A stretch of DNA of 64,000 bases from Karstenula rhodostoma CBS 690.94 (GCA_010093485.1 MU001499.1:682001-746000), one strand, 5' to 3'. Shown: positions 22,544-34,948, counted from the stretch's first letter. The notes: a model not told the origin generated them from the letters alone. A program made the numbers and translations.

Positions 22544-23488
22544 GGTAACGGCGCGGGTTGGCGAGCCCGGGGAGCGATGTAGTTGATCGTTGACGGACTC
22601 AGTGGGTGTTTCGGTAGGGATCCGCAAATGTTGTTGTGCCGGTGGGAGCGTGCGGTGGTAGGTGTTGGCCCAGTTTCGATGTTGGTTCAGACGACGCGCG
22701 CAATCAGTCGACACCGCCGGGAGGCTTGATCGACTCTTAGCGCGCTTACATGCCGCATACGAGTACGCCCCTCCATGTTACATTGTGCAACCTCAAACCA
22801 CATTCTATCAACAGAGATCTAGGAACCGCATGATAGCTTGAGTTGAACCACATTAGCCTATATCACACACAATTCGCACATACTTCAATCAATAAGTATG
22901 TAGCCCGTTCAACTCGTCGAGAAGGACCAACGGACTGATCCAATTAGTAATGTGTATGTACAATGAATGAGCCTCCGAGGGGCCATGGAATCACATTCAC
23001 ACAACCAGACGCCATCTTAGACACATATTTCTATGGGTATCGTCCAAGTTCATGCATTAAAACAAGCTCTAGTATGCTGCTCTCAGGATCCACCACAACC
23101 CATCTCCCGTACGCTGTTCCTAGAATGGGACATCATCAGTCATGAATCATACTTGCTTTATCCAAATTTTTGTAGCAAGTCTATCGCCGAATCCTTGGGT
23201 GCTTTGCACACGCACCTCACAGCTTGTGGTTCTTCCCGCTGCTCGCAAGAATGTGTATAAAGAAACGCCCAGGCGCCATTAGTAGTCCAAGTATGCGAGC
23301 ACCCGGCAATATTCGACATGTTGCAAGTGCTCTCCATGGTACTTCCTGCATTTCCGAGATTCGACTGCTTGGGTCGTGTTGCGATCACAACGGGGCTGAG
23401 CAAACTTAAGTTTCGACCTGGGCGTTGGCCTATAGCTGTTGACTGATGACTGATAGGCCGCTGGATTTCAAGCCCTTCTTGAATTTCC
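22544..23488. other. TAF12 promoter / DENND6 3' region
   Basis: No supported gene in 945 bp. Open frames at 22963-23145, 23033-23260 and 23158-23403 are short and featureless. Expected to hold the TAF12 promoter and the DENND6 3' UTR. Confidence 0.4.
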
Positions 23489-25285
23489 TCAACTACCTGC
23501 GGCAGATCCCACTCCCAATAGGCCCGCGCTGGCCTCGGTCTCCAAAGCGATCTTCATCTCCAGCCACGAGTGGAAGTTCATTGAGGAGCAGAATGCTCCA
23601 TAAAATGCATCCCTTGCGCGGTGTCGTTGTATTGGGCCCTGTCCGCGCAGCTTAATGCTGGTCCCGTGCTTGCCAAGGTTACGGATGAATTCGTGGACCG
23701 AGAAGCTCGCGTAGCGTTGATTGCCACCAGGAGAGATGACGTTGGTCGTAGTAAGATAGCGATTGATGGGTGCGATGAACTGTGCTGTGAGTTCTGCAAA
23801 ATGTCGCCTGATCATCGGCCCTAGCTCATGGGTTTGGTCCCCGCTTTTGACAAGTGTCTCAATGTGGGATACAATGGCGTGGTCCGATTTCAAAAAGCGT
23901 TTCGAGGGCATTCGTGCTTCTATGCCACCGCCAGGAAGATCGAGTAATGCGTTGCGGCTCGATTTGTGGTGGATGGAATGGTGCCTTTTGACCGGCACAG
24001 GGCCATCGAAATTTTGCAGGTACAGAATGTGTGGTCGAAGTTGTTGACTCTTTTCTGTTGCGGCTACTATGCGTTTGAGAAGAAACGGGTCTGGGAACAC
24101 GTTAGTAATCTTCAGTCGTCGGTGTCGACTGTGTGCTCGAAGGGCCAGGAATTGTGTTCGAAATACGTACTTGTGATCCCAATGATGAAAGGCCTGGGTG
24201 TCCCACCGTCGATGCCTATGCATTGAAAATTTGCTTGCATAGTCATGTATGGTTTAATGATACCTGCATATGGAACTGGCCGAACCAAATCGACAAGTGA
24301 GGACACAGCTTCGCTTGCTAGTTGAGGTGACTTGGCGACAACGATCACACTTTCGCAGAGTATCAGTTTTTCGTATATGACATACAAGTCGGTAATGCAT
24401 GGCATGAAATGCATCAATATATCCCAGGATCCTGACGGCTCATAAGCGTAGATGGACGACAGCTTATCTGATATCAGTGGCGTCGGTCCCGGCAGACCTT
24501 GAAGGGGGAAAGCAAAATGCGGAGCAATATCCAAGCTGATGACGGAGCCCAAGAAGGGCAGCTCTTGCCGACCAATCGTGGGTGATGGCCATGTGACCAT
24601 CGAAGAGTAAGCTGCCTCCAGTGTTGTTGGATCACTGATAACACCAGATTCTGTCATATAATGCAACACGCTGGTGTGGAAGGACAGGAAATTGTGAGCC
24701 GATACGAGGACAAGTGTTCGCTGATTGAAGCTCCTTTTCATGGTGTGGTCAAACTCTTGACGGAAAACGCATGTGGCATAGAAGGTATCCGCACTGCCAT
24801 ATGGGGCACGTGGCGAGGATATGCTAACATCCGGGGAAGTGTTGGCGATGGCGAAGTTGAAGGTGAGGTCACCGACTGTCTCAGTATTCTGCTGCTCTGG
24901 AAAGCTGTACAAGTTATATAGCTGCGTACATTAGGAAGACGGGTAGGGTGTACCTGTTGAAGCAGATGGCACTCAGGTCTGCTGGGGAGAAGGAGACATC
25001 TGGAGGGTATATGATTTCTATCTCGGGTCCTAGGTTGCATGCATCAACAACTAGAGTGACATGATGCATGGGGGAGAAGCATGACCTACCGACGTCAACG
25101 TTGAAATTGCACACTACACTGGAACCATCAGCATGAATCGGAGCTGGCACGAACGATCAGGGGTCTTACAAAGCGACAGCCCAGTCATGAAAGCCGGAGC
25201 GGGAAACTGCAGAGTCATGCCTTGCATCTTCGGGCTGGCGGGAGCGTCGCTTGGGGTTCAGAATCTTAGTCTTGAGCTTCTCCAT
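23489..25285 (-). CDS. DENND6: DENN-domain Rab GEF, DENND6 family
   Basis: Five exons: 25285-25170, 25118-25090, 25029-24954, 24904-24171 and 24090-23489, giving 518 aa. Exon 2 is only 29 nt. Joined, the N-terminus reads WAVAFVVCNFNVDVGPEIEI, the DENND6 opening, followed by YPPD and SADLSAICF. The DENN core has SVISLDIAP, CESVIVVAKSP, VPYAGIIKPYMTMQ and IIGITNPFLLKRIV (the last across a splice). The C-terminus ends with FCSSMNFHSWLEMKI. DENND6 proteins activate Rabs on recycling membranes. The start at 25285 is the only ATG in this frame before the first splice, so a longer N-terminus from another exon cannot be excluded. Confidence 0.85.
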
Positions 25286-25772
25286 GTTGAGCTGGGGGGA
25301 CCGAATGAGTTTGAAATCAAGAGGGCACCAGACAGGACGGGGATAGCTCGAGCTATATGTGTGAAGGGCACGCGGCACAGGTGCACATGGTGTGAAGGGT
25401 AGTCTGACTAGGCGTATTGTCGAGCGGAGCCGGAGCGCGTCATATCATCTCGGCCAGTGCGAAATGCGCGGCTCGGTGATGATGTATATTCTATGGGTGC
25501 ACAAGGCGCAAAGAGGTGTTGGGGGTTGGATATTGGGCATGGGACCGCTATTGCGCGCAAACAGGGTATGACGTGCAGACGTGCAGACGCGCGCCGCCAG
25601 CGGCCAGCCTACTTGAGCCGTGCAGCAAGAAGCCGCGACAACAACCTCGAGCTCTGTCTGTAGCGCCTGCCGCCACGGCCACCCGCGCGGAGGCCCTCAT
25701 TCACATCTGTAAACAAGTACGATACCATTATTGTTCCCCCCCGCCATGTAGAGGGCGGCCGCAAATTGCAAC
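25286..25772. promoter_or_regulatory. Divergent DENND6 / VAC14 promoter region
   Basis: A 487-bp gap between divergent starts. Overlapping open frames (25133-25402, 25457-25663, 25516-25992 plus; 25166-25378 minus) look non-coding here. No specific element recognised. Confidence 0.35.
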
Positions 25773-28700
25773 ATGGATCCAAACATCACAAAAGCTCTCA
25801 ACGATAAGCTCTACGACAAGCGGAAAAGCGGCGCCCTCGAGCTCGAAGGCCTCATTCGCGAGTCGCTCGCCGCTGGTGATTTTGACAGGATACAACGGAT
25901 TGTCTCACAGCTCTGCCACGAGTATGCATATGCGGTCCACCAACCGCATGCGAGGAATGGCGGACTCATTGGGCTGGCTGCGGCCTCGATAGCGTTGGGC
26001 CCGGTGCGTATCGATGCACATCTTAATAGCACTGGCTGATACTGGTACAGGAAGTCGCTCGCTATCTCGAAGAAATCGTCCCTCCCGTGCTCGCCTGTTT
26101 CACAGACCAAGATGCCCGAGTCCGATACTACGCGTGCGAGAGCATGTACAACATCGCGAAGGTGGCCAAGGGCGAGATTCTGGTCTACTTCAACCAGGTC
26201 TTCGATGCTCTCTGCAAGGTTGTACAGCTCCGTTCTTGTCGGCACATGCCTCAGAGGAGCAAGGCTAACAGCAAAGACGCAGCTTGCGGCCGACAACGAA
26301 CTCTCAGTAAAAAATGGAGCAGAGTTGCTTGACCGGCTGATCAAAGATATCGTAGCCGAGTCCGCGGCCTCATACGTTTCCATCCTCCACGCACCGGGAG
26401 ACACGGCGGGCGAAGGAGCTTCTGACGAAGAGAAGCCTGCCCACGAACTCCCAACTGCCTTCTCGCTCGAACGATTTCTACCCCTCCTCGAAGAGCGCAT
26501 AAACGTCCTCAGTCCCTTCACTCGCATATTCCTCGTAGCGTGGATCATGCTGCTCGATTCCATACCTGACCTGGAGCTTGTCGCGTACCTACCACGCTTT
26601 CTGGGTGGTCTCTTCAAGTTTCTAAGCGACGAGAACCAGGATGTCAATACAGCTACACAAACAACATTGGATAGATTTCTTAGTGAAATCCGAAAAATAG
26701 CACGGATCAAGCAGGGCATAGCTGAAAGCAAGAAGAGCCAAGCAGACGAATTCAACAAGTCGACGTCTAGCTTCCGCAGCGGGGCTGATGCGGACAGCGA
26801 CACGGGGAGTAGTGCAATTACAGACCGACGAGGCTCGGAAGAGAAGCGCGGCGACGATAATGACAGCGCCTCTATAGCGATTGATGATGACAAGTCAGCC
26901 AGCGGTGATGGCGATTGGGTACCAGGGCAAGATGTTCAGGTTGACCATAACAAGATCCTGGAGATCCTAGTCAAGTTCTTGGAGACGCCTTTTGGCGATA
27001 AAGGTATGCAGATAGTGACAGCAACCACATATCCCCACTCTAATGCATGCCAGAAACTGAGAATCATGATATTCTCCTTACGACCCTGCGTTGGATCGAT
27101 AGCTTCTTCGATATCTGTCCCGAAGAGATAATGCCGTTCGTACCAAGTCTGCTCACGCACGTTCTGCCCCGAATGTCACACGACATTGAGTCCATCCGCC
27201 AAGCTGCAATCAAAGTGAATGCGTCGCTAATGGACTATATCATGTCACTATCCGACGATAGCCGTCGGCCTGACACCACCACTGGCGGTCAAATACAATT
27301 ACCTACGTCGCTGTCTGCTCTTGGGAAAGAGCTCACCGGCGCTGAGCGACGAGACTCAAATCTGTCCGCGCGTTTACTGAAGACCGTGATTCAGGATAGG
27401 ACAGACGTGAGATCCCTTGATAGCAAGGGTACGCGAACACCCACGCCGGCTGAAGAGCGCGGTCCTTCACCGCAGAAGATCCCAGAGCTCGACTACCAAG
27501 CTGCTGTCAATGCTCTCACTCTCCAGTTTTTGAACGAACATGAAGCAACTCGTGTAGCCGCGATAGCGTGGCTGATAATGCTGCACAGGATGGCGCCGGG
27601 CAAAGTATGCTTTTCACTTTCACCGCGCGAAAAAATGCTGACGTACATTTACAGATCCTATCGGTGGAAGACGGGACCTTCCCTGCTCTCCTCAAGACGC
27701 TCTCTGATCCTTCCGAAGCGGTTGTGACTCGCGACCTCTTGCTTCTATCGCAGATATCTAAGAACAGCGATGATTCATATTTCACGTCCTTCATGGTCAA
27801 CCTTCTGAAGTTGTTCTGCACGGACCGGCGATTGCTGGAAACCAGAGGCAATCTGATCATCCGTCAATTGTGCGTTACTCTTAGCGCAGAACGAATATAC
27901 CGTACGATGGCAGATTGTCTTGAGAAGGACGAGGTGAGTGTAGCCGTACGATGCCTGTGAACCATTTTGTCTGACTGCGTCTAGGATGTCGAGTTTGCGA
28001 GCATCATGGTTCAGAACTTGAACAACAACCTTATCACAGCTCCAGAGTTAGCAGATCTTCGCAAAAGACTTCGCAACCTCGATTCCAGAGATGGCCAATC
28101 ATTTTTCGTATCTTTGTTCAAGTCATGGTGCCACAATGCGGTTGCCACGTTTTCACTTTGTCTTCTAGCTCAAGCATATGAGCAAGCTTATCACCTTCTC
28201 CAAATCTTGTACGTGCATGTAACAAGCTTGGGTGACGGACAAGCGCTGACTGGAATAGTGCCGATCTCGAGATGACAGTCAATATGTTGATTCAAATTGA
28301 CAAACTCGTTCAGCTACTGGAATCACCCGTGTTCACCTGTAGGTGGTGCACCTTGTCTACAAAGATTTCTCTAATACGGCCAGACCTCCGCATGCAGCTC
28401 CTTGAACCGGAACGATATCCACATCTCTACAAATGCCTCTACGGCCTCCTCATGCTTCTTCCTCAATCATCTGCCTTCGCAGCACTCAAGAATCGGCTGA
28501 ACAGCGTCTCTGCCATCGGCTACCTCCACATGGCGCCTCGCGGGTATGTTCCTACTTCCAATTTCAATCACTTGAGACAAAAGAGCTCAGAGACCGGTTC
28601 TCCCAGTGCCCCTCCCAGTACTCTTGGAAACTCTGGATCCTTTGAGCGACCAAATCGGCTCAAGGCAAGGGACGAGGGCGGCGTCAAGTGGGTGGAGTTG

Positions 28701-28973
28701 CTGGACAAATTCAAGAATACACAAGAGCGAGCGCGGAAGAATGCAAGGTTGGCGAGTCTCGGCGAAGATATCGGTGTCGGTATGAGCCCGGTTGAAAAGG
28801 AGAAGGGCCCTCCGGAAGTACCGCCAAAGAACGTAAGGTTGCCTGGGCCTGCAGCCCCCATCGGACGGCCCTTGCCGACGCCTGCAGGACAAGCTCCAGG
28901 ACACAAGCCACGGGGAAGCTTGGGTGGACTGGGTAGGTTTGCTGGCGGTGTAGCAGGACGCAAGAAAAAGTAG
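25773..28973 (+). CDS. VAC14: PIKfyve-complex scaffold Vac14
   Basis: Eight exons: 25773-26003, 26051-26218, 26283-27003, 27054-27604, 27655-27933, 27985-28208, 28259-28338 and 28384-28973. All junctions close in frame, giving 947 aa. HEAT-like repeats run through the protein: [60 protein letters not shown] and [20 protein letters not shown]. The conserved C-terminal block reads [20 protein letters not shown] (across the last splice), then [21 protein letters not shown] Ser/Pro/Gly-rich basic tail ends it. Vac14 nucleates Fab1 and Fig4 on the vacuole to set PI(3,5)P2. It is convergent with the V-ATPase assembly gene (112 bp between stops), another vacuolar function. Confidence 0.95.
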
Positions 28974-29085
28974 TAACTTGTACATTGCTTTCCTGTTCTT
29001 GCACTCTCTGGTTGCATTGCGACGGGAGTTGGGAGCTGACTTAGGTGTTCTTCGAATCCAGCGTGGCGAATACGGTGGCCCTCCT

Positions 29086-30036
29086 TCAGCGATGCTTGCC
29101 TTTTCTATAGCGAATCCCATCATCAAGCTTGTCGTTGGACCCCGATGCACTGCTAGCCTCCTTGTTCTCAATCCCATCTATCACCCAGCTCTGCACAATC
29201 TTCTTGATTTCAGGCTTCTTCTTCTCTTTCTTCTTCGCCTCGGCGATGTTCCTCACGTAACCGCTGTACACCACGACCTCGGCGATTGCAACAACTCCGC
29301 TTCCTCCCATGCTCAAACCCAGCCTCTTTGGCACGCTCCAGTGCCTGGCAGCCACCCAAATGAACACCGCGCACGCTACAATAGAGACCAAGACGTTGAT
29401 GATGAGGATGATCTGGCGGTGTACCTCCTCGTAGCTGAGGTCGTCTTCGTCAACCTGGTCGTAGGGCGTGGAGAGCGAGAACGGCGTCGCGGCGTTGGGG
29501 AAGCGTTGTGAAAATGTCTCGGTTTTCGCAAGGGGATCAGGGTTCAGCATGCGGTTGTAGACGCGAGCTTCTTCATCGGCGCGGAGACGGGCCATGAGAG
29601 CTTTGTATTCGGGGGTGGGCTCCTTTTTGGGCGGGGGAGGGGCGATGTAGACGGTGGAGTTGCGGAGGAGTGCGTTGAGCGTAATTGGTGTGGGTTCTTC
29701 CGGTTTCTCTTCGCCTTCTTCTTCACCGAGGTGCGGTGTATCCTCGCTTCGCTTCACGCTTTCAGTATCGCTGGATAGCCGGGCAGCGTGCTTCTTGAGC
29801 AGCTTCGAGAGGTCGATCAGTTGGCCGTGCGAAATGGGGTTTCCGAGCTTCGCCTCTGCAAGCGGGGGACCGTCTGGCTGCTGCAACTTCGCATACTCGT
29901 CCGGGGCTAATTGTTCAGCTTTAGCAAGCGCGTGCACCGCGCCTGCCGTCATGGTCAGCAACACCATGGTGAGTGTTGTCGAGTTCGCAGATGAGATCAG
30001 CGCTCGAGTTGTGCCTGACTGATGCATGATCGGCAT
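29086..30036 (-). CDS. VMA12: ER V-ATPase assembly factor, Vma12/TMEM199-like
   Basis: Single exon, 316 aa. A cytosolic N-terminal half (ISHGQLIDLSKLLKKHAARL, LNALLRNSTVYIAPPPP, EYKALMARL) leads to two membrane helices near residues 222-272 (QIILIINVLVSIVACAVFIW and SGVVAIAEVVVYSGYV) and a Lys-rich C-terminus. This is the layout of the ER-resident factor (PF11712) needed to assemble the V0 sector. The start at 30036 (MPIMHQSG) is the first ATG; later ones at residues 4 and 24 are possible. It is divergent from COQ1 with only 52 bp between start codons. Confidence 0.85.
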   Translation of the reverse strand: MPIMHQSGTTRALISSANSTTLTMVLLTMTAGAVHALAKAEQLAPDEYAKLQQPDGPPLAEAKLGNPISHGQLIDLSKLLKKHAARLSSDTESVKRSEDTPHLGEEEGEEKPEEPTPITLNALLRNSTVYIAPPPPKKEPTPEYKALMARLRADEEARVYNRMLNPDPLAKTETFSQRFPNAATPFSLSTPYDQVDEDDLSYEEVHRQIILIINVLVSIVACAVFIWVAARHWSVPKRLGLSMGGSGVVAIAEVVVYSGYVRNIAEAKKKEKKKPEIKKIVQSWVIDGIENKEASSASGSNDKLDDGIRYRKGKHR

Positions 30037-30088
30037 CTAATCCCGCCGACGGCTTGGCTGCAGATAGGACTAATCATGACGCTAGTAA

Positions 30089-31594
30089 ATGCTTCTCTCT
30101 TTCCCGGTATCTCCCATTGCCAGCTCGTCGCAACTCGTTTCACCCGTAACAACCTTTCGGACCGCCTCAATTGCAAGTGTAGTGACCGCCACTACCACTA
30201 TCTCTTCGATGGCGAATCGAGTGCCGCGGCTCGCGACGAGCTTGGCCGCGAGAAGCTCGCAGCGGTGCCACTGCGGGAGTTCCCCAGCAAACAACATCAC
30301 ATCTCTTCACCACCCCTCGCGCCGGCGAAACCAGTCGTCGTGGGCCGCCGCTGTCACCGCCGCACAGCATGTTTTCAACCCGCCCCCGCCCGACCCAAAA
30401 GCCCCCATATCAGTGGATCCATTCCAGACGGTCGCGAAAGAGTTGAAGTTCTTGACGGGAAACATAAGGCAGTTACTTGGGTCAGGACACCCGACGCTGG
30501 ACACGGTTGCGAAGTACTACACGCAGAGTGAGGGGAAATATGTGCGGCCGATGCTGGTGCTGCTCATGAGCCGAGCAACGGCCTTGACGCCAAACATGTC
30601 GAGGGAAAGCAGTCCGCTCTCTGTCAACAGACCCATCACAAGCCCGAGCGTACTCTCAGACGAGAATCCCTCCGCGCCAGACGCGGAATACCCCAGCGTA
30701 GCCTCCCTCTCGAACGACACCGCCTACCTCTCAGGAGACTCAGACATCCTCCCATCACAGCGCCGCCTCGCCGAAATCACAGAGCTCATCCACACCGCCT
30801 CGCTCCTTCACGACGATGTAATAGACCACTCGACATCGCGCCGCTCTGCGCCCTCCGCGAATATCGAATTCGGCAATAAAATGGCCGTTCTTGCGGGCGA
30901 CTTCCTCCTGGGCAGAGCATCCGTAGGCCTCGCGCGCCTCCGCGATCCCGAAGTCACCGAGCTCCTGGCCACCGTCATTGCAAACCTTGTCGAAGGCGAG
31001 TTCATGCAGCTCAAGAACACCGCTTCCGACGAACGCAACCCCGTGTGGACCGAGAACACGCTTACCTACTACATCCAAAAGACATATCTTAAGTCTGCGT
31101 CGCTCATCTCGAAGTCTTGCCGCGCTGCTGCGATCCTGGGAGGAAGCTCGCAAGAAGTCGTTGAGGCCTCGTATCAGTACGGGAAGAACCTTGGTTTGGC
31201 TTTCCAGCTCGTGGACGACATGCTGGACTATACGATTAGTGGGGAGGAGCTGGGAAAGCCTGCGGGTGCGGATTTGGAACTAGGGCTTGCGACTGCGCCG
31301 TTGTTGTTCGCGTGGAAAGACAACAAGAGTCTTGGAAAGCTCGTAGGAAGAAAATTCTCCGAACCTGGTGACGTCCAGAAGGTATGTTACTTGAAGAGGA
31401 CATGGGGGTTGTAAACTAATTGACTTTGGCAGGCACGCGACATTGTTGCCGAAAGCTCTGGACTGGAACAAACACGCGCTCTGGCACAGGAATACGTCGA
31501 CAAGGCTATCCAATCAATAGCGTTCTTCCCGGACAGCGACGCGAAGACCGGATTGGTCGAGATGTGCACCAAGGTCATGGAGAGGAGGAAATGA
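30089..31594 (+). CDS. COQ1: Trans-polyprenyl diphosphate synthase for ubiquinone
   Basis: Two exons, 30089-31381 and 31433-31594, with a 51-nt intron (GTATGT to TTGGCAG), give 484 aa. A Ser/Thr/Arg-rich leader of about 80 residues resembles a mitochondrial presequence. The isoprenyl synthase core has the first Asp-rich motif LLHDDVIDHSTSRR and the second QLVDDMLDYT, plus GDFLLGRAS. A fungal-type Ser/Pro insertion lies between the YVRPMLVLLMS helix and the first Asp motif. The enzyme extends FPP/GGPP with IPP to the ubiquinone side chain in the matrix; chain length cannot be read safely here. A later start (residue 41, MANRVPRLA) would still leave a presequence. Confidence 0.93.
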
Positions 31595-31892
31595 GCTGGA
31601 GCAATGTAACAAAACTCGACAAGCTGCGCAGGCGGCTTCTTGTACTACTATCAAAATGCCATTATGTGGCGCGGCATCCCCAAAAGACGGGGTGCTCGAG
31701 GTTTGGCGAGAGGAGAACTCACCGCCGCGACTCTTAACATGGCTGTATTCACATTCTGTACATATACTGTTGTATCTACCCGCGTCAGAGCGGGAATGAT
31801 GTGCATCTGCCGGAATAAGCAATTCAGGATGGTTTCTATTTGCGCATTCTCAAGCAGGGTATCTAAAACAATACACTCTCCAAAGAAAAGAT

Positions 31893-33201
31893 TCAGCTCT
31901 CGGTGAACGGATTCGGCGGGAGCGTTTCTGGGTCATAGCCGTTGGCAGGCGTACCGATATCTGCAACAGTTTCTAGAACAGTTTCTAGAACAGCTTCCGG
32001 GGGTGGAGTGGTCCCCCTCCAAACGCGCACTGTCCTGTCTAGGCTTCCACTCGCGATAAGCTTCTCTGTAGGATGTGTGTCCACGGACAGCACGGCTTCC
32101 GTATGGCCGCCCTCGAGCCTCTGCAGCACATTTTTCGTGCTTACGTCCCACAGTACAATCCCCCCTTCCTCACTGCCAGACGCCACAAACGCGTGTTCGT
32201 ACGGCGGCTCAGCCCCATATGTTCCAAATGCGCCCGCGAGGCTGTACTTCTTATTTGTATGCCCCTGATATGTCTTCACACACTTGCCCTTGCCTTCAAT
32301 GTAATTCCATAGCCGAATGCTCGAGTCCAACGTCCAGGCCAGCACGTACTTCCCATTTGGCGAGAAAATGACGGACGTCACGGGCGCGTTGTCTTCGTGG
32401 ATCAACGTGCGCAGACACTGGCCTGTGCTGGTATCCCACACTCGTATCAAGCCGTCGTGCGAGCAACTCGTGATAAGCGTGCCGTCGCGCACGAAGTCGA
32501 CGCCGCCTACCGGATCGGAATGCGCAGGCAGAGAGCGCATCACGCGCGCAGCTCGGACGTCCCAGAGAAAAACGGCTTCGTCGTAAGACCCGCTGACCAG
32601 CATGTTGCCCTTTGGCGAGAACGCAATAGCGTAGACGTAGTTGTGGTGGCCGATCAATGGCGTTGGGTGCGCCATGCCTGTTTGAATGTCCCATAGCCTT
32701 ATCGACTTGTCGTCTGAGCCGGATGCGAGCACTTTGGAGTCGGGCGACCACGATATGGTGGAGACTCCAGCGAGGTGGCCCTCGAGCGTATGTTCGAGGG
32801 CGCCGGTTCTTGCGTCCCAGATCTTGATGGTGCAGTCCGCGGACGAACTTGCTATCCAGCGGCCGTCGGGGGAGAACTTGACCGAAGTCACGCCCTTCTT
32901 ATGCCCGCGTAGGACCAAGGACTGTCTGTAGTGGAGTTGTGTTGGTTTGGGTGGAGGCGGGGTCACTTGTGGGCTCCTGGAGCGCGGTTGAGACGATGTC
33001 CTGGATCCGGATCTCGATTGCGAACGTGAAGGCGTATGTGATGGCGACCTCGACCGTGGGCTCCTCCGATCTCTATAGTATCCTCGGTCATCTTCGCCGT
33101 GATCTCTGCTATAGCGGCGCGGCCGTTCCGCCAGCCTGAAACCCGGAGAGCCATTGGGCGGAGTATGGGATGCGGAGCGCTTGCGCGGAGGCGAGCCAAC
33201 A

Positions 33202-33234
<33 letters not shown>

Positions 33235-33281
33235 TCGTCTTCCCTGCGTCTTTTGGGCGATGTTGCGCGGTCGTCGGCCAT
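31893..33281 (-). CDS. SWD3: WD40 protein WDR5 / Swd3 (COMPASS)
   Basis: Single exon, 462 aa from the ATG at 33281. Upstream in-frame codons are read only from a TTG, so they are excluded. A disordered N-terminus holds an RRRE-type basic patch, an Asp homopolymer of 13 residues and Arg/Ser-rich text. Seven WD repeats follow, among them RGHKKGVTSVKFSPDGRWIA, GHLAGVSTISWSPDSKVLAS and GHHNYVYAIAFSPKGNMLVS. WDR5/Swd3 holds together the Set1 H3K4 methyltransferase complex. The N-terminal extension is longer than in animal WDR5. It is divergent from ISC1 with 175 bp between starts. Confidence 0.88.
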
Positions 33282-33456
33282 GTTGAGTGGTTGTCTAGTG
33301 TAGGGTGGAGCGGAACGCGCCGTATGTACGCGCTGCAATCATTCTGCCACGCTAAAGCTCCACCGCCCTCTCGGTGAATGCAAGGAACCCTGATCCCTGC
33401 AACTTGCAGCGTCATATCAATATCGTCTCCCCGTCTTTCTAGAGTTTTACTTGTCC

Positions 33457-34948
33457 ATGCACGAGCGTCTAGAATCGCCCTCCATGATTGATGAAACGAG
33501 TCGTCCACCCTCCAGCTTGCGCATCCTCTCGCTCAATTGCTGGGGGTTGAAATACATCGCGAAGCTCCGCAATGAGCGCCTTACAGAAATCGCGAACCAG
33601 ATCGCCGCCGCAGACCCTCCGCCAGAGATCGTAGGCTTGCAAGAGTGTTGGACACAACAGGACTACGATGTAATTCGAGAGAAGACAAAGCACTTTCTTC
33701 CATATGGAAAGTTCTACTTCAGCGGCATATTCGGAGGTGGGTTGGTGATATTGTCAAAATGGCCGATCGAGGAGAGCAGCATGACACAGTATCCCCTGAA
33801 CGGGCGGCCTGCGGCGTTCTACAGGGGCGATTGGTTCGTGGGCAAGGGAGTAGCATATGCGCGGATACGTATGGGCCCAACAAGGAGGGACATCGCAGAA
33901 GTCTTCTGCACACATGTACGAGGCTTGCATCAAGCATTGGAACAGCGGCTGACCATTTTAGCTCCACGCTCCATACGAAACCGAACCTCACGATTCCTAC
34001 ATATGCCATCGGACAGCACAAGCATGGGAGATAGCAAAGCTCATGCGTGGGGCTGCCGAACGCGGCCACCTCGTCATCGGCCTAGGAGATTTCAACATGA
34101 CGCCCATGTCTCTCGCGCACCGCATCATTGAGACACACTCGCGCGCGCGCGACATATGGCGTGTTCTCTATCCAAACTCTTCGATTGGCGCAGCAAAAGA
34201 CAAAGTGGAGCAGATGCGGAACGTCCCAATGCCCAACGCCGAATACAACCTGACCAAGAACGGTGCTACATGCGACAGCGCTCTCAACACCTGGCGATGG
34301 AACAAGGCTCACAGCCAGCGGTTGGCAAAGGGCGAGAACGTGCAGATAGACCCTACCGTCGACGACCCCAACGCGAAGCGCCTCGACTACATATTCTTCA
34401 GCAGCGGCTCACACCACGATGCAACAAATGGGCGACCGAGCGCAGAATGGACTCTTCAGGAGGCGAATGTAGGCATGACGGCTAGGCACCCGACCCTCTA
34501 CTGCTCCCTTAGCGACCACTTCTCCGTCGAAGCTACGTTAGTCCGCAATCTAGACGAGCCGTTATCCACCACGTCAAACGGCCCCTACGCACTCCCAGAG
34601 GCGTATCTCCCCATCGCGATCTACGACGAAATCCTCGCCACTATTTCCAAATATGATGCTCGTGAGCGCATACAGCGCCGGTTACGCCTCGGCCACTTCG
34701 GCTACCAATTCTTCCTCACGGTTGGGTGTCTGATCGGCGTGTGGTGGGTGCCGCATAACTATGTTGCATTCATCTTGATGTTGATTAGCTCACTGAGCTT
34801 GAGCGTCGGAGTTATTGATGGGCTGATGGGCGGCCTGTTTGTGAGTAGTGAGCTGAGAGCGTTGAAGGAGTTTGAGTGGGAGGTGAGGAATACGAAGGAG
34901 AGAGCGCTGGCGAGAGCAGGAAAAGAGGGCCCCCCTGCCACTTCATGA
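33457..34948 (+). CDS. ISC1: Inositol phosphosphingolipid phospholipase C
   Basis: Two exons, 33457-33915 and 33962-34948, with a 46-nt intron (GTACGA to TTTTAG), give 481 aa. It belongs to the DNase I-like Mg-dependent sphingomyelinase superfamily. Catalytic residues are visible: N27 in LSLNCWG, E63 in GLQECW, D196 and N198 in GLGDFNMTP, D295 in LDYIFFS, and D338-H339 in SLSDHFSVE. Two membrane helices sit near residues 402-418 and 420-447, matching Isc1, which uses them with its C-terminus for phosphatidylserine activation. It hydrolyses inositol phosphosphingolipids to ceramides at ER and mitochondrial membranes. The start at 33457 is the first ATG in frame. Confidence 0.93.

Noticed and set aside
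24112..24170. Continuation of DENND6 exon 4 to the stop near 24112
   Set aside because: A GTACGT donor at 24170 and a CTAAC/CCCAG acceptor at 24091 join GIT to NPFLLKRIV, as in the family.
23446..24226. Plus-strand frames opposite DENND6
   Set aside because: Antisense shadows of exon 5 with no features.
33282..33338. N-terminal extension of the WDR5/Swd3 protein
   Set aside because: Begins with TTG; the first ATG is 33281.
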